IMG/VR virus record: IMGVR_UViG_3300007538_000175
Span: 1-24,330 of that record
Length of the DNA stretch: 24,330 nt
Direction: 5' to 3' (one strand)
From: a virus
A program made the translations under genes and the position numbers. This document shows positions 5,400 to 10,368 of the stretch, piece after piece; position 1 is the first letter of the stretch, and each line of letters opens with the position of its first letter. The notes beneath the pieces were generated by a model. That model was not told the origin of the DNA and ran no database searches. It saw only the letters and a list, made by a program, of their open reading frames with translations.

Positions 5400-5404
5400 A
5401 TAAT

Positions 5405-5479
5405 GGGGGTTTAGTGCTAACGGGAACACGATGCGTTTGCAACGCATAGTTAAGGGTTCGATTCCCTTAATCTCCACCA
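5405..5479 (+). tRNA. tRNA-Ala (UGC)
   Basis: The acceptor is GGGGGTT with AATCTCC (two G-U pairs). The anticodon stem ATGCG/CGCAT is perfect with loop TTTGCAA, anticodon TGC. The T-loop is TTCGATT and CCA is encoded at 5477-5479. Confidence 0.92.
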
Positions 5480-5509
5480 AATTTATACTTTATAATGAAA
5501 CATTAAATT

Positions 5510-5728
5510 ATGAAAAAATCAATCAAATTTACAATAACACAACGTGGTATTCCATATAATGGTGGAGTACCAGATAGTGTTTTCTATTCTAAATTAAAGA
5601 TGAAACCAGATGTATTTGATAAATTCAGTGATGCTAATAATTTAGCAAATATTTTCAATATATTATCTAAATCGTCGGATTTTATCGTTAAAATTTATAA
5701 AGAACAATTCAGCTTTACAGGCATTTGA
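5510..5728 (+). CDS. small hypothetical protein
   Basis: The 72-residue protein begins 30 bases after tRNA-Ala. It opens with a basic strand-like segment (MKKSIKFTITQRGI) and continues with mixed helices. There is no good Shine-Dalgarno sequence before ATG 5510, so translation may be weak. I found no motif and do not recognise the family. The promoter of the next gene lies inside its last codons. Confidence 0.5.
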   Translation: MKKSIKFTITQRGIPYNGGVPDSVFYSKLKMKPDVFDKFSDANNLANIFNILSKSSDFIVKIYKEQFSFTGI

Positions 5729-5742
5729 TTATATGTTATGAT
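5714..5742 (+). promoter_or_regulatory. sigma70-type promoter
   Basis: TTTACA (5714-5719), a 17-base spacer and TATGAT (5737-5742). It overlaps the end of the preceding ORF and serves the RMF-like gene 33 bases on. Confidence 0.65.
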
Positions 5743-5774
5743 GTAGTCACAATCAAACAAGAGGAGATTTCATT

Positions 5775-5945
5775 ATGAATTATGCATATGAAGAAGGTTA
5801 TAAAGCATATGTCGCTGGTCTTGATAGAGAATCAAACCCATATGATCTGAATATTATTTATGAACTAGATAGTTGGGAAGATTGGGAATATGGCTGGTGC
5901 GCTGGAGATGCTGAATTTCTATCAAAAAACCTTAATATTATTTAA
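5775..5945 (+). CDS. RMF/CrpP-like small protein
   Basis: This 56-residue protein sits behind a strong ribosome site (GAGGAG) and its own promoter. Its pattern EEGYKAYVAGLDRESNPY (residues 6-23) followed by WEYGWCAGDAEF (37-48) matches the G-Y-x-A-x-x-x-G ... N-P-Y ... W-x-x-G-W layout of the ribosome modulation factor and CrpP fold. RMF dimerises ribosomes in stationary phase, while other members of the fold have unrelated roles. The similarity is seen by eye only. It is acidic, unlike the basic RMF, so binding to ribosomal RNA is doubtful. The gene forms a short run with the basic peptide gene and the YqeY-like gene. Confidence 0.65.
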   Translation: MNYAYEEGYKAYVAGLDRESNPYDLNIIYELDSWEDWEYGWCAGDAEFLSKNLNII

Positions 5946-5965
5946 ATCAATGAAGGAATTAAATT

Positions 5966-6106
5966 ATGCAAAGAAAAAATGGTAAAGATAACAAAATTAA
6001 TGCGAATGGTCCAAAGAAAACGTCTATTGGATGTAGCGCTAATACACGTCCATCGAATAAAAATGCAAAACGTGGGTTCAAGAAATATAGAGGTCAAGGT
6101 AAGTAA
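5966..6106 (+). CDS. 46-residue basic phage protein
   Basis: ATG 5966 follows AAGGAA. The product is strongly basic and has a small conserved core seen in T4-like phages: KKTSIG (residues 17-22), NTRPSNKNAKR (26-36), then FKKYRGQGK at the C-terminus. I recall such K-K-T-S-I-G ... K-K-Y-R-G-Q-G peptides in many phages. Their role is unknown. RNA or DNA binding is plausible from the charge. The stop is followed directly by the start of the YqeY-like gene (TAAATG), so the two are coupled. Confidence 0.75.
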   Translation: MQRKNGKDNKINANGPKKTSIGCSANTRPSNKNAKRGFKKYRGQGK

Positions 6107-6481
6107 ATGACGATTTATGAAATAATTAAAACAAAACGTGACGATTACCGTAGAAATCAATTGAGTGATACAGTTATGTTTGTCAATTGGTTGATTGCAG
6201 AAATTGAAAATAAGTGTCCTAGAAATGCGCTTGGTGATGAAAATGTAACACCTATTCTTAAAAATATTTTGCGTAAGTTTGAAGATATTCCCAATCAGGA
6301 TAAATTTCAACTTCACTTTATTAAAGATTTGCTGCCACAACAAATGACAGAAGATGAAATTAGAAATGTTTTGGTAAATTCAAATCTACAAACAATGCCA
6401 GAACGTATGACCTTTCTCAAAGAAAATTATACAAATCTTTATGATGGTAAGATGGCTTCTGGTATAGCAAAAAGTCTGTAA
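6107..6481 (+). CDS. YqeY/GatB-domain-like protein
   Basis: The 124-residue, mostly helical protein resembles the YqeY family, whose fold is shared with the C-terminal tRNA-contacting domain of GatB. Supporting features are the helical N-terminus with MTIYEIIKTKRDDYRR, the stretch QQMTEDEIRNVL (about residues 77-89), and the end YDGKMASGIAKSL, which parallels the D-G-K-x-x-S-x-V-x-x-x-L ending of YqeY. Full YqeY proteins have about 150 residues, so this one is reduced. The cellular role of YqeY is not settled, but a link to tRNA would fit the surroundings. Confidence 0.6.
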   Translation: MTIYEIIKTKRDDYRRNQLSDTVMFVNWLIAEIENKCPRNALGDENVTPILKNILRKFEDIPNQDKFQLHFIKDLLPQQMTEDEIRNVLVNSNLQTMPERMTFLKENYTNLYDGKMASGIAKSL

Positions 6482-6501
6482 CACTTTTAAGGGGAATTTT
6501 G

Positions 6502-7026
6502 ATGAAAAATGTGTATACAAGTAAATGGGAAACACATAAGGGTAACTTTAATCCAATACCTAATAAATGGGCTGGTGAGTTTGAATATTTAACTAAAGAA
6601 GGTAATGTATATAGTAACGCCTCATCACCAAATGTGGATTGGAATAATATTACTCATTACCGCTTAATAGATAAAAATATGCCAGAAAACATCAAAAGAA
6701 CATATCCTATTCTTAGTAATGGTACTATCATTGAATCTGGAAAACATTATAGATTGGTAAAAGGTAACGTGGTGTTTATTCTCAATGTTGATGATTATGA
6801 AATGCGTGGTGGTACAACACCAACAATTACGGGTGTTGTTGATGGTATACTTCATAGATTTACTATAAATGGTATACATGCATACACTATTAGAAATGGT
6901 AAGGCTACAGCACCAAACCATAATCTGGATATTGTGGGTGAATGGGTTAATCCTGTAGAAATGACTATGGAAGAAATTGAAACCAAGCTTGGTTATTCAG
7001 TTAAATTGGTTGAATTTTATGGGTGA
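6502..7026 (+). CDS. hypothetical protein, 174 residues
   Basis: AAGGGGAA precedes ATG 6502, which I prefer to the TTG one codon earlier. The protein is beta-rich with many Gly, Asn and Thr and has no membrane segment. The last 25 residues (EMTMEEIETKLGYSVKLVEF) form a recognisable tail seen in several phage proteins of unknown function, of the type L-E-E-I-E-x-K-L-G-Y-x-V-x-I-V. I cannot assign a function. It follows the YqeY-like gene closely and precedes tRNA-Cys. Confidence 0.75.
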   Translation: MKNVYTSKWETHKGNFNPIPNKWAGEFEYLTKEGNVYSNASSPNVDWNNITHYRLIDKNMPENIKRTYPILSNGTIIESGKHYRLVKGNVVFILNVDDYEMRGGTTPTITGVVDGILHRFTINGIHAYTIRNGKATAPNHNLDIVGEWVNPVEMTMEEIETKLGYSVKLVEFYG

Positions 7027-7071
7027 AACATTGGATGCAGGGTAATAGAAATAAGATAAATAACCAGATAT

Positions 7072-7146
7072 AGGGTAGTGACTGATTGGCTTAGGTGATG
7101 GTCTGCAAAACCATTTAAGAGGGTTCGATTCCCTCCTATCCTTCCA
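7072..7146 (+). tRNA. tRNA-Cys (GCA)
   Basis: The acceptor is AGGGTAG with CTATCCT. The anticodon stem ATGGT/ACCAT is perfect with loop CTGCAAA, anticodon GCA. The T stem GAGGG/CCCTC is perfect and CCA is encoded at 7144-7146. Confidence 0.93.
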
Positions 7147-7164
7147 ACATAATAAAGGGTTTTA

Positions 7165-7224
7165 ATGACGTTTGTAATAATTTGTTTTATAGTAACTTTC
7201 ATCGTAGTTTTGATGTGGGATTGA
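7165..7224 (+). CDS. 19-residue membrane micropeptide
   Basis: ATG 7165 follows AAAGGG at a normal distance. The product is almost wholly hydrophobic (MTFVIICFIVTFIVVLMWD), one transmembrane helix and nothing else. It stands in a row with a second micropeptide and a zinc-finger-like gene, each with its own ribosome site. Confidence 0.45.
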   Translation: MTFVIICFIVTFIVVLMWD

Positions 7225-7230
7225 TTGGAG

Positions 7231-7305
7231 ATGATTAGTATAATACTTTATATACTTTTGGTTTTCATAGTGTTTTTTATTGTGGTGTGTGCTTATGGGA
7301 GTTAA
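7231..7305 (+). CDS. 24-residue membrane micropeptide
   Basis: ATG 7231 comes directly after GGAG, with only the two preceding bases of spacing room from TTGGAG. The product consists of one hydrophobic helix (ISIILYILLVFIVFFIVV) plus CAYGS. Its stop lies two bases before the start of the next gene. The tandem layout of two near-pure membrane helices supports both being real, but they are too short for certainty. Confidence 0.4.
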   Translation: MISIILYILLVFIVFFIVVCAYGS

Positions 7306-7307
7306 TA

Positions 7308-7604
7308 ATGACTGATAATGGTTCTATTTTAGCATTCAAGCGATATAAGAAAATTATTGAAGATAAGGGTGTAACTCCAGTAGATCATACTAAAATTGAG
7401 GGTGGTGATACAACATCATTGGAACACCTACTATGGATGTGTAATCATTGTTTAACTAAAATAAGAGATGATGGAAATGGTTTCTCTGTTGATAAATATT
7501 CTAGATGGTTGGGATTTGTTCAAGGTTGCTTGATTTGTAGAAAAATAACAACTGTTGATTATGAAAGAAATATTACAAGACCATGGTTAAATAAAGTAGT
7601 TTGA
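7308..7604 (+). CDS. small protein with two CxxC motifs
   Basis: ATG 7308 follows GGGAG, so I take it over the in-frame GTG at 7287. The 98-residue product has CNHC (about residues 46-49) and CLIC (about 77-80), a pair that could bind one zinc ion, and a basic helix between them (TKIRDDGNGFSVDKYSRWLGF). The layout resembles small phage proteins with treble-clef or ribbon zinc sites. No specific family was recognised. The acidic N-terminal part has GSILAFKRYKKIIEDKGV. Role unknown. Confidence 0.75.
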   Translation: MTDNGSILAFKRYKKIIEDKGVTPVDHTKIEGGDTTSLEHLLWMCNHCLTKIRDDGNGFSVDKYSRWLGFVQGCLICRKITTVDYERNITRPWLNKVV

Positions 7605-7627
7605 TCAATAAAATAGCCTTACATTTG

Positions 7628-7635
7628 TATAAATA
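7628..7635 (+). promoter_or_regulatory. TATAAATA motif
   Basis: A late-promoter octamer lies shortly after the zinc-site gene and upstream of the long inverted repeat and the DUF3293-like gene. Confidence 0.35.
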
Positions 7636-7652
7636 TAAAGTATGATGATTTT

Positions 7653-7742
7653 ATTGATTAAGTTATTATGTAGAATGAATCTCTTTTCTATACTTTTCCC
7701 TCCCTTGGAAGAGAATTATATCTACATAATAACTTAATCAAT
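7653..7742 (+). repeat. 22-bp perfect inverted repeat
   Basis: The arms 7653-7674 and 7721-7742 are exact reverse complements over 22 bases (beginning ATTGATTAAGTTATTATG). The 46-base interior can extend the stem imperfectly (AATCTCTT against AAGAGAATT). A third copy of the terminal ATTGATTAA lies at about 7797-7805 next to a small hairpin (ATCAAT/ATTGAT). No T-run follows, so it is not a simple terminator. The remaining 7605-7826 stretch contains no gene. Confidence 0.85.
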
Positions 7743-7826
7743 TATAGGTGGATTGAGCCTAGTCCGGGTAGACAGTGGCAGATATATCAATTTGTGATTG
7801 ATTAACTAATTAAAAAAGGAAAAGTA

Positions 7827-8360
7827 TTGAAGCGTTTTACAGAATTTTTAAATGAAACTACACTGAGTCGAGTTACATCACATTTCAAAAGTGCTAGACC
7901 AGTTGCTATTCTAACTGCTTTTAGAGGCTCCAATACATATGAAGATAACGTTAAACTTAATAAACAATTAGCTTCATCCATTAAAAGTGCGGGTTATGGA
8001 TATGTTTATGTAGATGGTCATTGGGTTGAAAAGGATGGAAATAACATTGATGATACATCAGAAGATTCAATTCTTATTATCGGCAATGAAGTTGATGATG
8101 GTAAGCTGAAGGGTTTAGTTACTAAGTGGATGAAGAAATATGATCAGGATGGTGTGCTATTTAAAGCAGAAGGTGAAGGTCAAGAAATGACTATCCTTTA
8201 TAGTGATGGAAGGGTTGAAACAATTGGTAAGTTCTCACCAAACAAAATTGCTCAGGCATATACAAAACTAAGAGGTAGGGGTAAAAGAAGTTTTGTTTTT
8301 GAAGGATATAGAGAAACACCTAATTGGATTGGACAAATGAGTAGGAATGTAACTAATTAA
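7827..8360 (+). CDS. DUF3293-like protein
   Basis: The 177-residue protein starts at TTG 7827, 5 bases after AAAAAAGGAAA; no upstream ATG exists in frame. The N-terminus MKRFTEFLNE is a common opening in T4-like phage proteins. Residues 26-60 (VAILTAFRG...N...LA..IKSAGYGYVYVDGHWVE) and the later VLFKAEG resemble DUF3293 proteins, which share the pattern I-T-A-F ... N ... L ... G ... G-x-W-x-E. The family has no established function. Inverted repeats lie on both sides of the gene (7653-7742 and 8363-8438). Confidence 0.65.
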   Translation: MKRFTEFLNETTLSRVTSHFKSARPVAILTAFRGSNTYEDNVKLNKQLASSIKSAGYGYVYVDGHWVEKDGNNIDDTSEDSILIIGNEVDDGKLKGLVTKWMKKYDQDGVLFKAEGEGQEMTILYSDGRVETIGKFSPNKIAQAYTKLRGRGKRSFVFEGYRETPNWIGQMSRNVTN

Positions 8361-8362
8361 AT

Positions 8363-8438
8363 TCAAGAATATATCAAAGTCAAAACTTGACCGTAAATCA
8401 TGTAGAATCGCAATCTTATGTAATTGATATATTCTTGA
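8363..8438 (+). repeat. 14-bp perfect inverted repeat, possible terminator
   Basis: TCAAGAATATATCA (8363-8376) and TGATATATTCTTGA (8425-8438) are exact complements. The interior contains a further hairpin GTCAA/TTGAC. Six T residues follow at 8442-8447, so it could end the upstream transcript although the loop is long. The tmRNA promoter starts immediately after. Confidence 0.65.
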
Positions 8439-8448
8439 CTCTTTTTTG

Positions 8449-8479
8449 TTGACATATGTTATCCTTTTCTATATAAATA
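8449..8479 (+). promoter_or_regulatory. promoter of the tmRNA gene
   Basis: TTGACA (8449-8454), 17 bases, then TATAAA (8472-8477), a near-consensus sigma70 promoter. The -10 region is also an exact TATAAATA late octamer, so both polymerase forms might use it. A start about seven bases downstream would coincide with the beginning of the tmRNA acceptor piece. Confidence 0.8.
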
Positions 8480-8482
8480 ATA

Positions 8483-8765
8483 ATGAAGCTGCTTGATGTA
8501 GCGGTAATATCTGGCAAGACGTGGCTTCGATGCCACCGCCTCCACCAAATTAATAGAGTCAATATATGGGGGCGAAAGGATTCGATTGGTAGAAAAAAAC
8601 GTTATTAGGTTTCCGGTATGATACCCGCCGAAATGGTTCAAAAACGTAAATGCAAAATTTACACCAAGTAATGATAATTTTTCTGAAATGGCTATTGCCG
8701 CTTAAGTGAAGTAAATCATTCGGGGTATGAGTTCCACCTTGTTAACCAACGGACTCATTTCTTCT
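8483..8765 (+). ncRNA. ssrA: circularly permuted (two-piece) tmRNA
   Basis: The tmRNA halves are in reversed order, as in alphaproteobacterial two-piece tmRNA. The acceptor piece (about 8483-8547) comes first. It ends with T arm GTGGC-TTCGAT-GCCAC, 3' strand CGCCTCC (8537-8543), A8544 and CCA (8545-8547). After a 20-base spacer the coding piece begins with GGGGGCG (8568-8574), which pairs over seven positions with the acceptor strand (one G-U), followed by the conserved D-loop region GGATTCGAT. The tag frame is at 8652-8705. A downstream stem ATGAGT/ACTCAT (about 8727-8756) probably belongs to the pseudoknot region. Ends are approximate. tmRNA rescues stalled ribosomes and tags the product for proteolysis, helped by host SmpB. 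The T-loop has six bases instead of seven. Confidence 0.88.
8652..8705 (+). CDS. tmRNA tag peptide reading frame
   Basis: From the GCA resume codon the frame reads AKFTPSNDNFSEMAIAA and stops at TAA 8703-8705. The end AIAA is like the ALAA/AVAA degron recognised by ClpXP, and NDNF with the two-small-residue ending is like alphaproteobacterial tags. The resume codon is inferred from GTAAAT before GCA. A later resume point would shorten the tag. Confidence 0.82.
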   Translation, partial: AKFTPSNDNFSEMAIAA

Positions 8766-8793
8766 TTTCCAAAATAATTTTGCATAATATATG

Positions 8794-8820
8794 TTTACTT
8801 TCTATAAATAATAATATAAT
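8794..8820 (+). promoter_or_regulatory. promoter before the Pro/Ser tRNA cluster
   Basis: TTTACT (8794-8799), 15 bases and TATAAT (8815-8820). A TATAAATA octamer (8803-8810) lies inside, so the region may be read by both the early and the late polymerase. Spacing of 15 is short. Confidence 0.5.
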
Positions 8821-8823
8821 ATG

Positions 8824-8885
8824 GCTCTAGCAGCCTGATCGGAGTTCGAGGGGGACTTGGCAACAGAATCCCTTCACTTATAGCA
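8824..8885 (+). other. tRNA-like RNA lacking a T arm
   Basis: GCTCTAG (8824-8830) pairs with TTATAGC (8878-8884) with one mismatch, and it ends one base before tRNA-Pro. The 47-base interior has a G-rich hairpin (about 8849-8874) but no T arm. It shares GGACTTGG with the tRNA-Pro anticodon region. It may be a rearranged piece of tRNA-Pro. Confidence 0.35.
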
Positions 8886-8886
8886 A

Positions 8887-8960
8887 CAGGGAGTGTTGAA
8901 ATGGTATCTTACCGGACTTGGACTCTGGTGTCGAGGGTTCGATTCCCTCCTTCCTGACCA
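8887..8960 (+). tRNA. tRNA-Pro (UGG)
   Basis: The acceptor is CAGGGAG with CTTCCTG (one G-U). The anticodon stem CCGGA/TCTGG has loop CTTGGAC, anticodon TGG. The T stem GAGGG/CCCTC is perfect and CCA is encoded at 8958-8960. Confidence 0.92.
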
Positions 8961-8967
8961 ATTTAAA

Positions 8968-9054
8968 GGAAAGTGATTCCATCCGGGGATGGACTCTGTT
9001 TTGAAAACAGATGGGACCGCAAGGTTTGGGGTTCAACTCCTCCGCTTTCCGCCA
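8968..9054 (+). tRNA. tRNA-Ser (UGA)
   Basis: The acceptor is GGAAAGT with GCTTTCC plus one G-U. The anticodon loop TTTGAAA contains TGA. A normal class II variable arm (near 9012-9027) is present. The discriminator is G9051, as expected for Ser, and CCA is encoded at 9052-9054. Confidence 0.93.
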
Positions 9055-9072
9055 ATTATTGAAAGGTATATT

Positions 9073-9174
9073 ATGAACAAAGAATTATATGAACTAGTTA
9101 AGAAAGCCATAGAAGAAGTGGGCTTGGAAGAATTTAAAAAGATTTCATGGTTTTCATCTAACCAGAAGAAATAG
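9073..9174 (+). CDS. 33-residue hypothetical protein
   Basis: ATG 9073 follows GAAAGG with correct spacing just after tRNA-Ser. The frame is open further upstream, but only because it passes through the tRNA. The product is one amphipathic, acidic-basic helix (ELYELVKKAIEEVGLEEFKK) followed by SWFSSNQKK. The stop overlaps the AGAGGA ribosome site of the next gene. No function was recognised. Confidence 0.6.
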   Translation: MNKELYELVKKAIEEVGLEEFKKISWFSSNQKK

Positions 9175-9184
9175 AGGATTGATT

Positions 9185-9490
9185 ATGACATCTGAGAAAA
9201 AGTTTACGCAGCGTGGTTTTGGTATTATTGAATTTAATGATTATAATGGAGAAAAATGTTCATTACAGAAAAGTAGTGTTATAGCAGATGAAGAATGTGT
9301 ATGGTTAGGTTGTGATGAAATTGGTTTGAAAAAATTTATTCCTCATCAGGGATGGTTTGATGTTCCACTTGAAAATGATATTAGTGGTATATCTCATATT
9401 GCAAATAATCGAATGCATTTGACACAATCACAAGTACAAGACCTTTTACCACAATTAACTCATTTTGCTGATACAGGTGAATTGCTATGA
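9185..9490 (+). CDS. conserved phage protein with RMHLT...LLP...TGEL end
   Basis: I take ATG 9185 (AGAGGA, 6-base spacing) over TTG 9179. The 101-residue product belongs to a widespread phage family that I recognise by its layout: FTQRGFGIIEFNDYNGE (residues 7-23) near the start, SLQKSS, a WLG motif, and at the end RMHLTQSQVQDLLPQL followed by FADTGELL. The family is found in many tailed phages and has no assigned function. It overlaps the next start by an ATGA, which places it in an operon with the frameshifted gene behind it. Confidence 0.8.
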   Translation: MTSEKKFTQRGFGIIEFNDYNGEKCSLQKSSVIADEECVWLGCDEIGLKKFIPHQGWFDVPLENDISGISHIANNRMHLTQSQVQDLLPQLTHFADTGELL

Positions 9491-9710
9491 CTTCTGATGT
9501 TATGCATCTTTTCTTCGTGTCTGGAGATATAGACATAATAACGCTATTACTCTTCATAAATGGCTGAAGAATAAAGTAAAACATTCAAATGACCACGTTG
9601 ACCCTTTTGGAAAATCTTATATGTCTTCACTTAATGACTCTAAACAATATTTGATATATCTCTATAAAGAAAGAGACGATATAAAAAAAGTTTATAACAA
9701 AATGTTATAA
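9487..9710 (+). pseudogene. frameshifted small gene
   Basis: ATG 9487 overlaps the previous stop (ATGA) and reads MTSDVMHLFF, then stops at 9565 after 26 codons. In the minus-one frame a protein-like sequence is open from 9498 to the stop at 9708 (RVWRYRHNNAITLHKWLKN, then a charged C-terminus ending KKVYNKML) but has no start codon. Joined near 9510-9520 the two give a plausible protein of about 74 residues. No typical minus-one slippery heptamer is visible, so a mutation or an assembly error is more likely than programmed frameshifting. Confidence 0.55.
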
Positions 9711-9797
9711 CTTGTGGTTACGTCTTTTGTAGAATGTCTGAGAAACCTGATAGCATACGTAATTTGAGATTACATAAATAGATTAAATTTTGAATTA

Positions 9798-9819
9798 GGG
9801 GCTGTAAAGCTCCTTTTTT
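9798..9819 (+). terminator. rho-independent terminator
   Basis: GGGGCT-GTAA-AGCTCC forms a 6-bp stem with a tetraloop, followed by six T residues (9814-9819). From 9711 to 9797 there is only a small GTAAT/ATTAC hairpin. Confidence 0.85.
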
Positions 9820-9820
9820 C

Positions 9821-9849
9821 TTTACATTGATTTGAAAATAGGTTATATT
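9821..9849 (+). promoter_or_regulatory. sigma70-type promoter
   Basis: TTTACA (9821-9826), a 17-base spacer and TATATT (9844-9849), directly after the terminator and 31 bases before the metallopeptidase-like gene. Confidence 0.7.
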
Positions 9850-9879
9850 TAGTTATCAAATCAGGAAAGGAATTTTATT

Positions 9880-10368
9880 ATGCATACGAAAATGCCATGG
9901 TTAAATGTATGGGATGCGTTGCATTCAGGTTATAAAGATCGTGCCACTTCTCTTAAAAAACATATAGATGATTCAGTTGATATATGGAAATCACACTTTG
10001 ATTTTAGTGATGATTTGAATATTGAAATTATTGCCATTGATGGTCCATCAATACATGCAATGTATATTTCAGATAAAAACACAATCCAGATAGACCCCAT
10101 GAAATCATCATCGATTGCTGAATTGTTTTGTACGCTTGCTCATGAAATTACACATGCACAACAATATCACCTAAATCAATTGGACACAATATACATTGGT
10201 CTAGATGCATATTATCTTTGGGATGATATCCATTTTGATATAGAAGATAATTTAGAACATGCAGAATATCTAAATTATCCATGGGAAATTGAAGCACGAA
10301 ATAATGAAATTATTGGTGCTCGAATTTATCAACAGTTGTTATTGGGCATATCTTACAATACCATATAA
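9880..10368 (+). CDS. HExxH zinc metallopeptidase-like protein
   Basis: The 162-residue protein has HEITH (H88, E89, H92) inside LAHEITHAQQYH, a typical zinc-binding helix. WEIEAR (residues 135-140) downstream could supply the third zinc ligand by E136 or E138, as in gluzincin-type enzymes. The N-terminal half (DDLNIEIIAIDGPSIHAMY) looks like the sheet that precedes the active-site helix in ImmA- or SprT-like minimal proteases. No signal peptide is present, so it acts in the cytoplasm. The substrate is unknown; a repressor or host factor is possible. It has its own promoter behind a terminator. Its last 30 bases overlap the convergent minus-strand gene. Confidence 0.75.
   Translation: MHTKMPWLNVWDALHSGYKDRATSLKKHIDDSVDIWKSHFDFSDDLNIEIIAIDGPSIHAMYISDKNTIQIDPMKSSSIAELFCTLAHEITHAQQYHLNQLDTIYIGLDAYYLWDDIHFDIEDNLEHAEYLNYPWEIEARNNEIIGARIYQQLLLGISYNTI

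Noticed and set aside
8989-9072. Upstream extension of the 33-residue gene to an earlier ATG
   Set aside because: The extension runs through tRNA-Ser. ATG 9073 has its own ribosome site.
9498-9564. Programmed minus-one frameshifting
   Set aside because: No X-XXY-YYZ heptamer in the correct frame and no strong downstream pseudoknot were found. A mutation is simpler.
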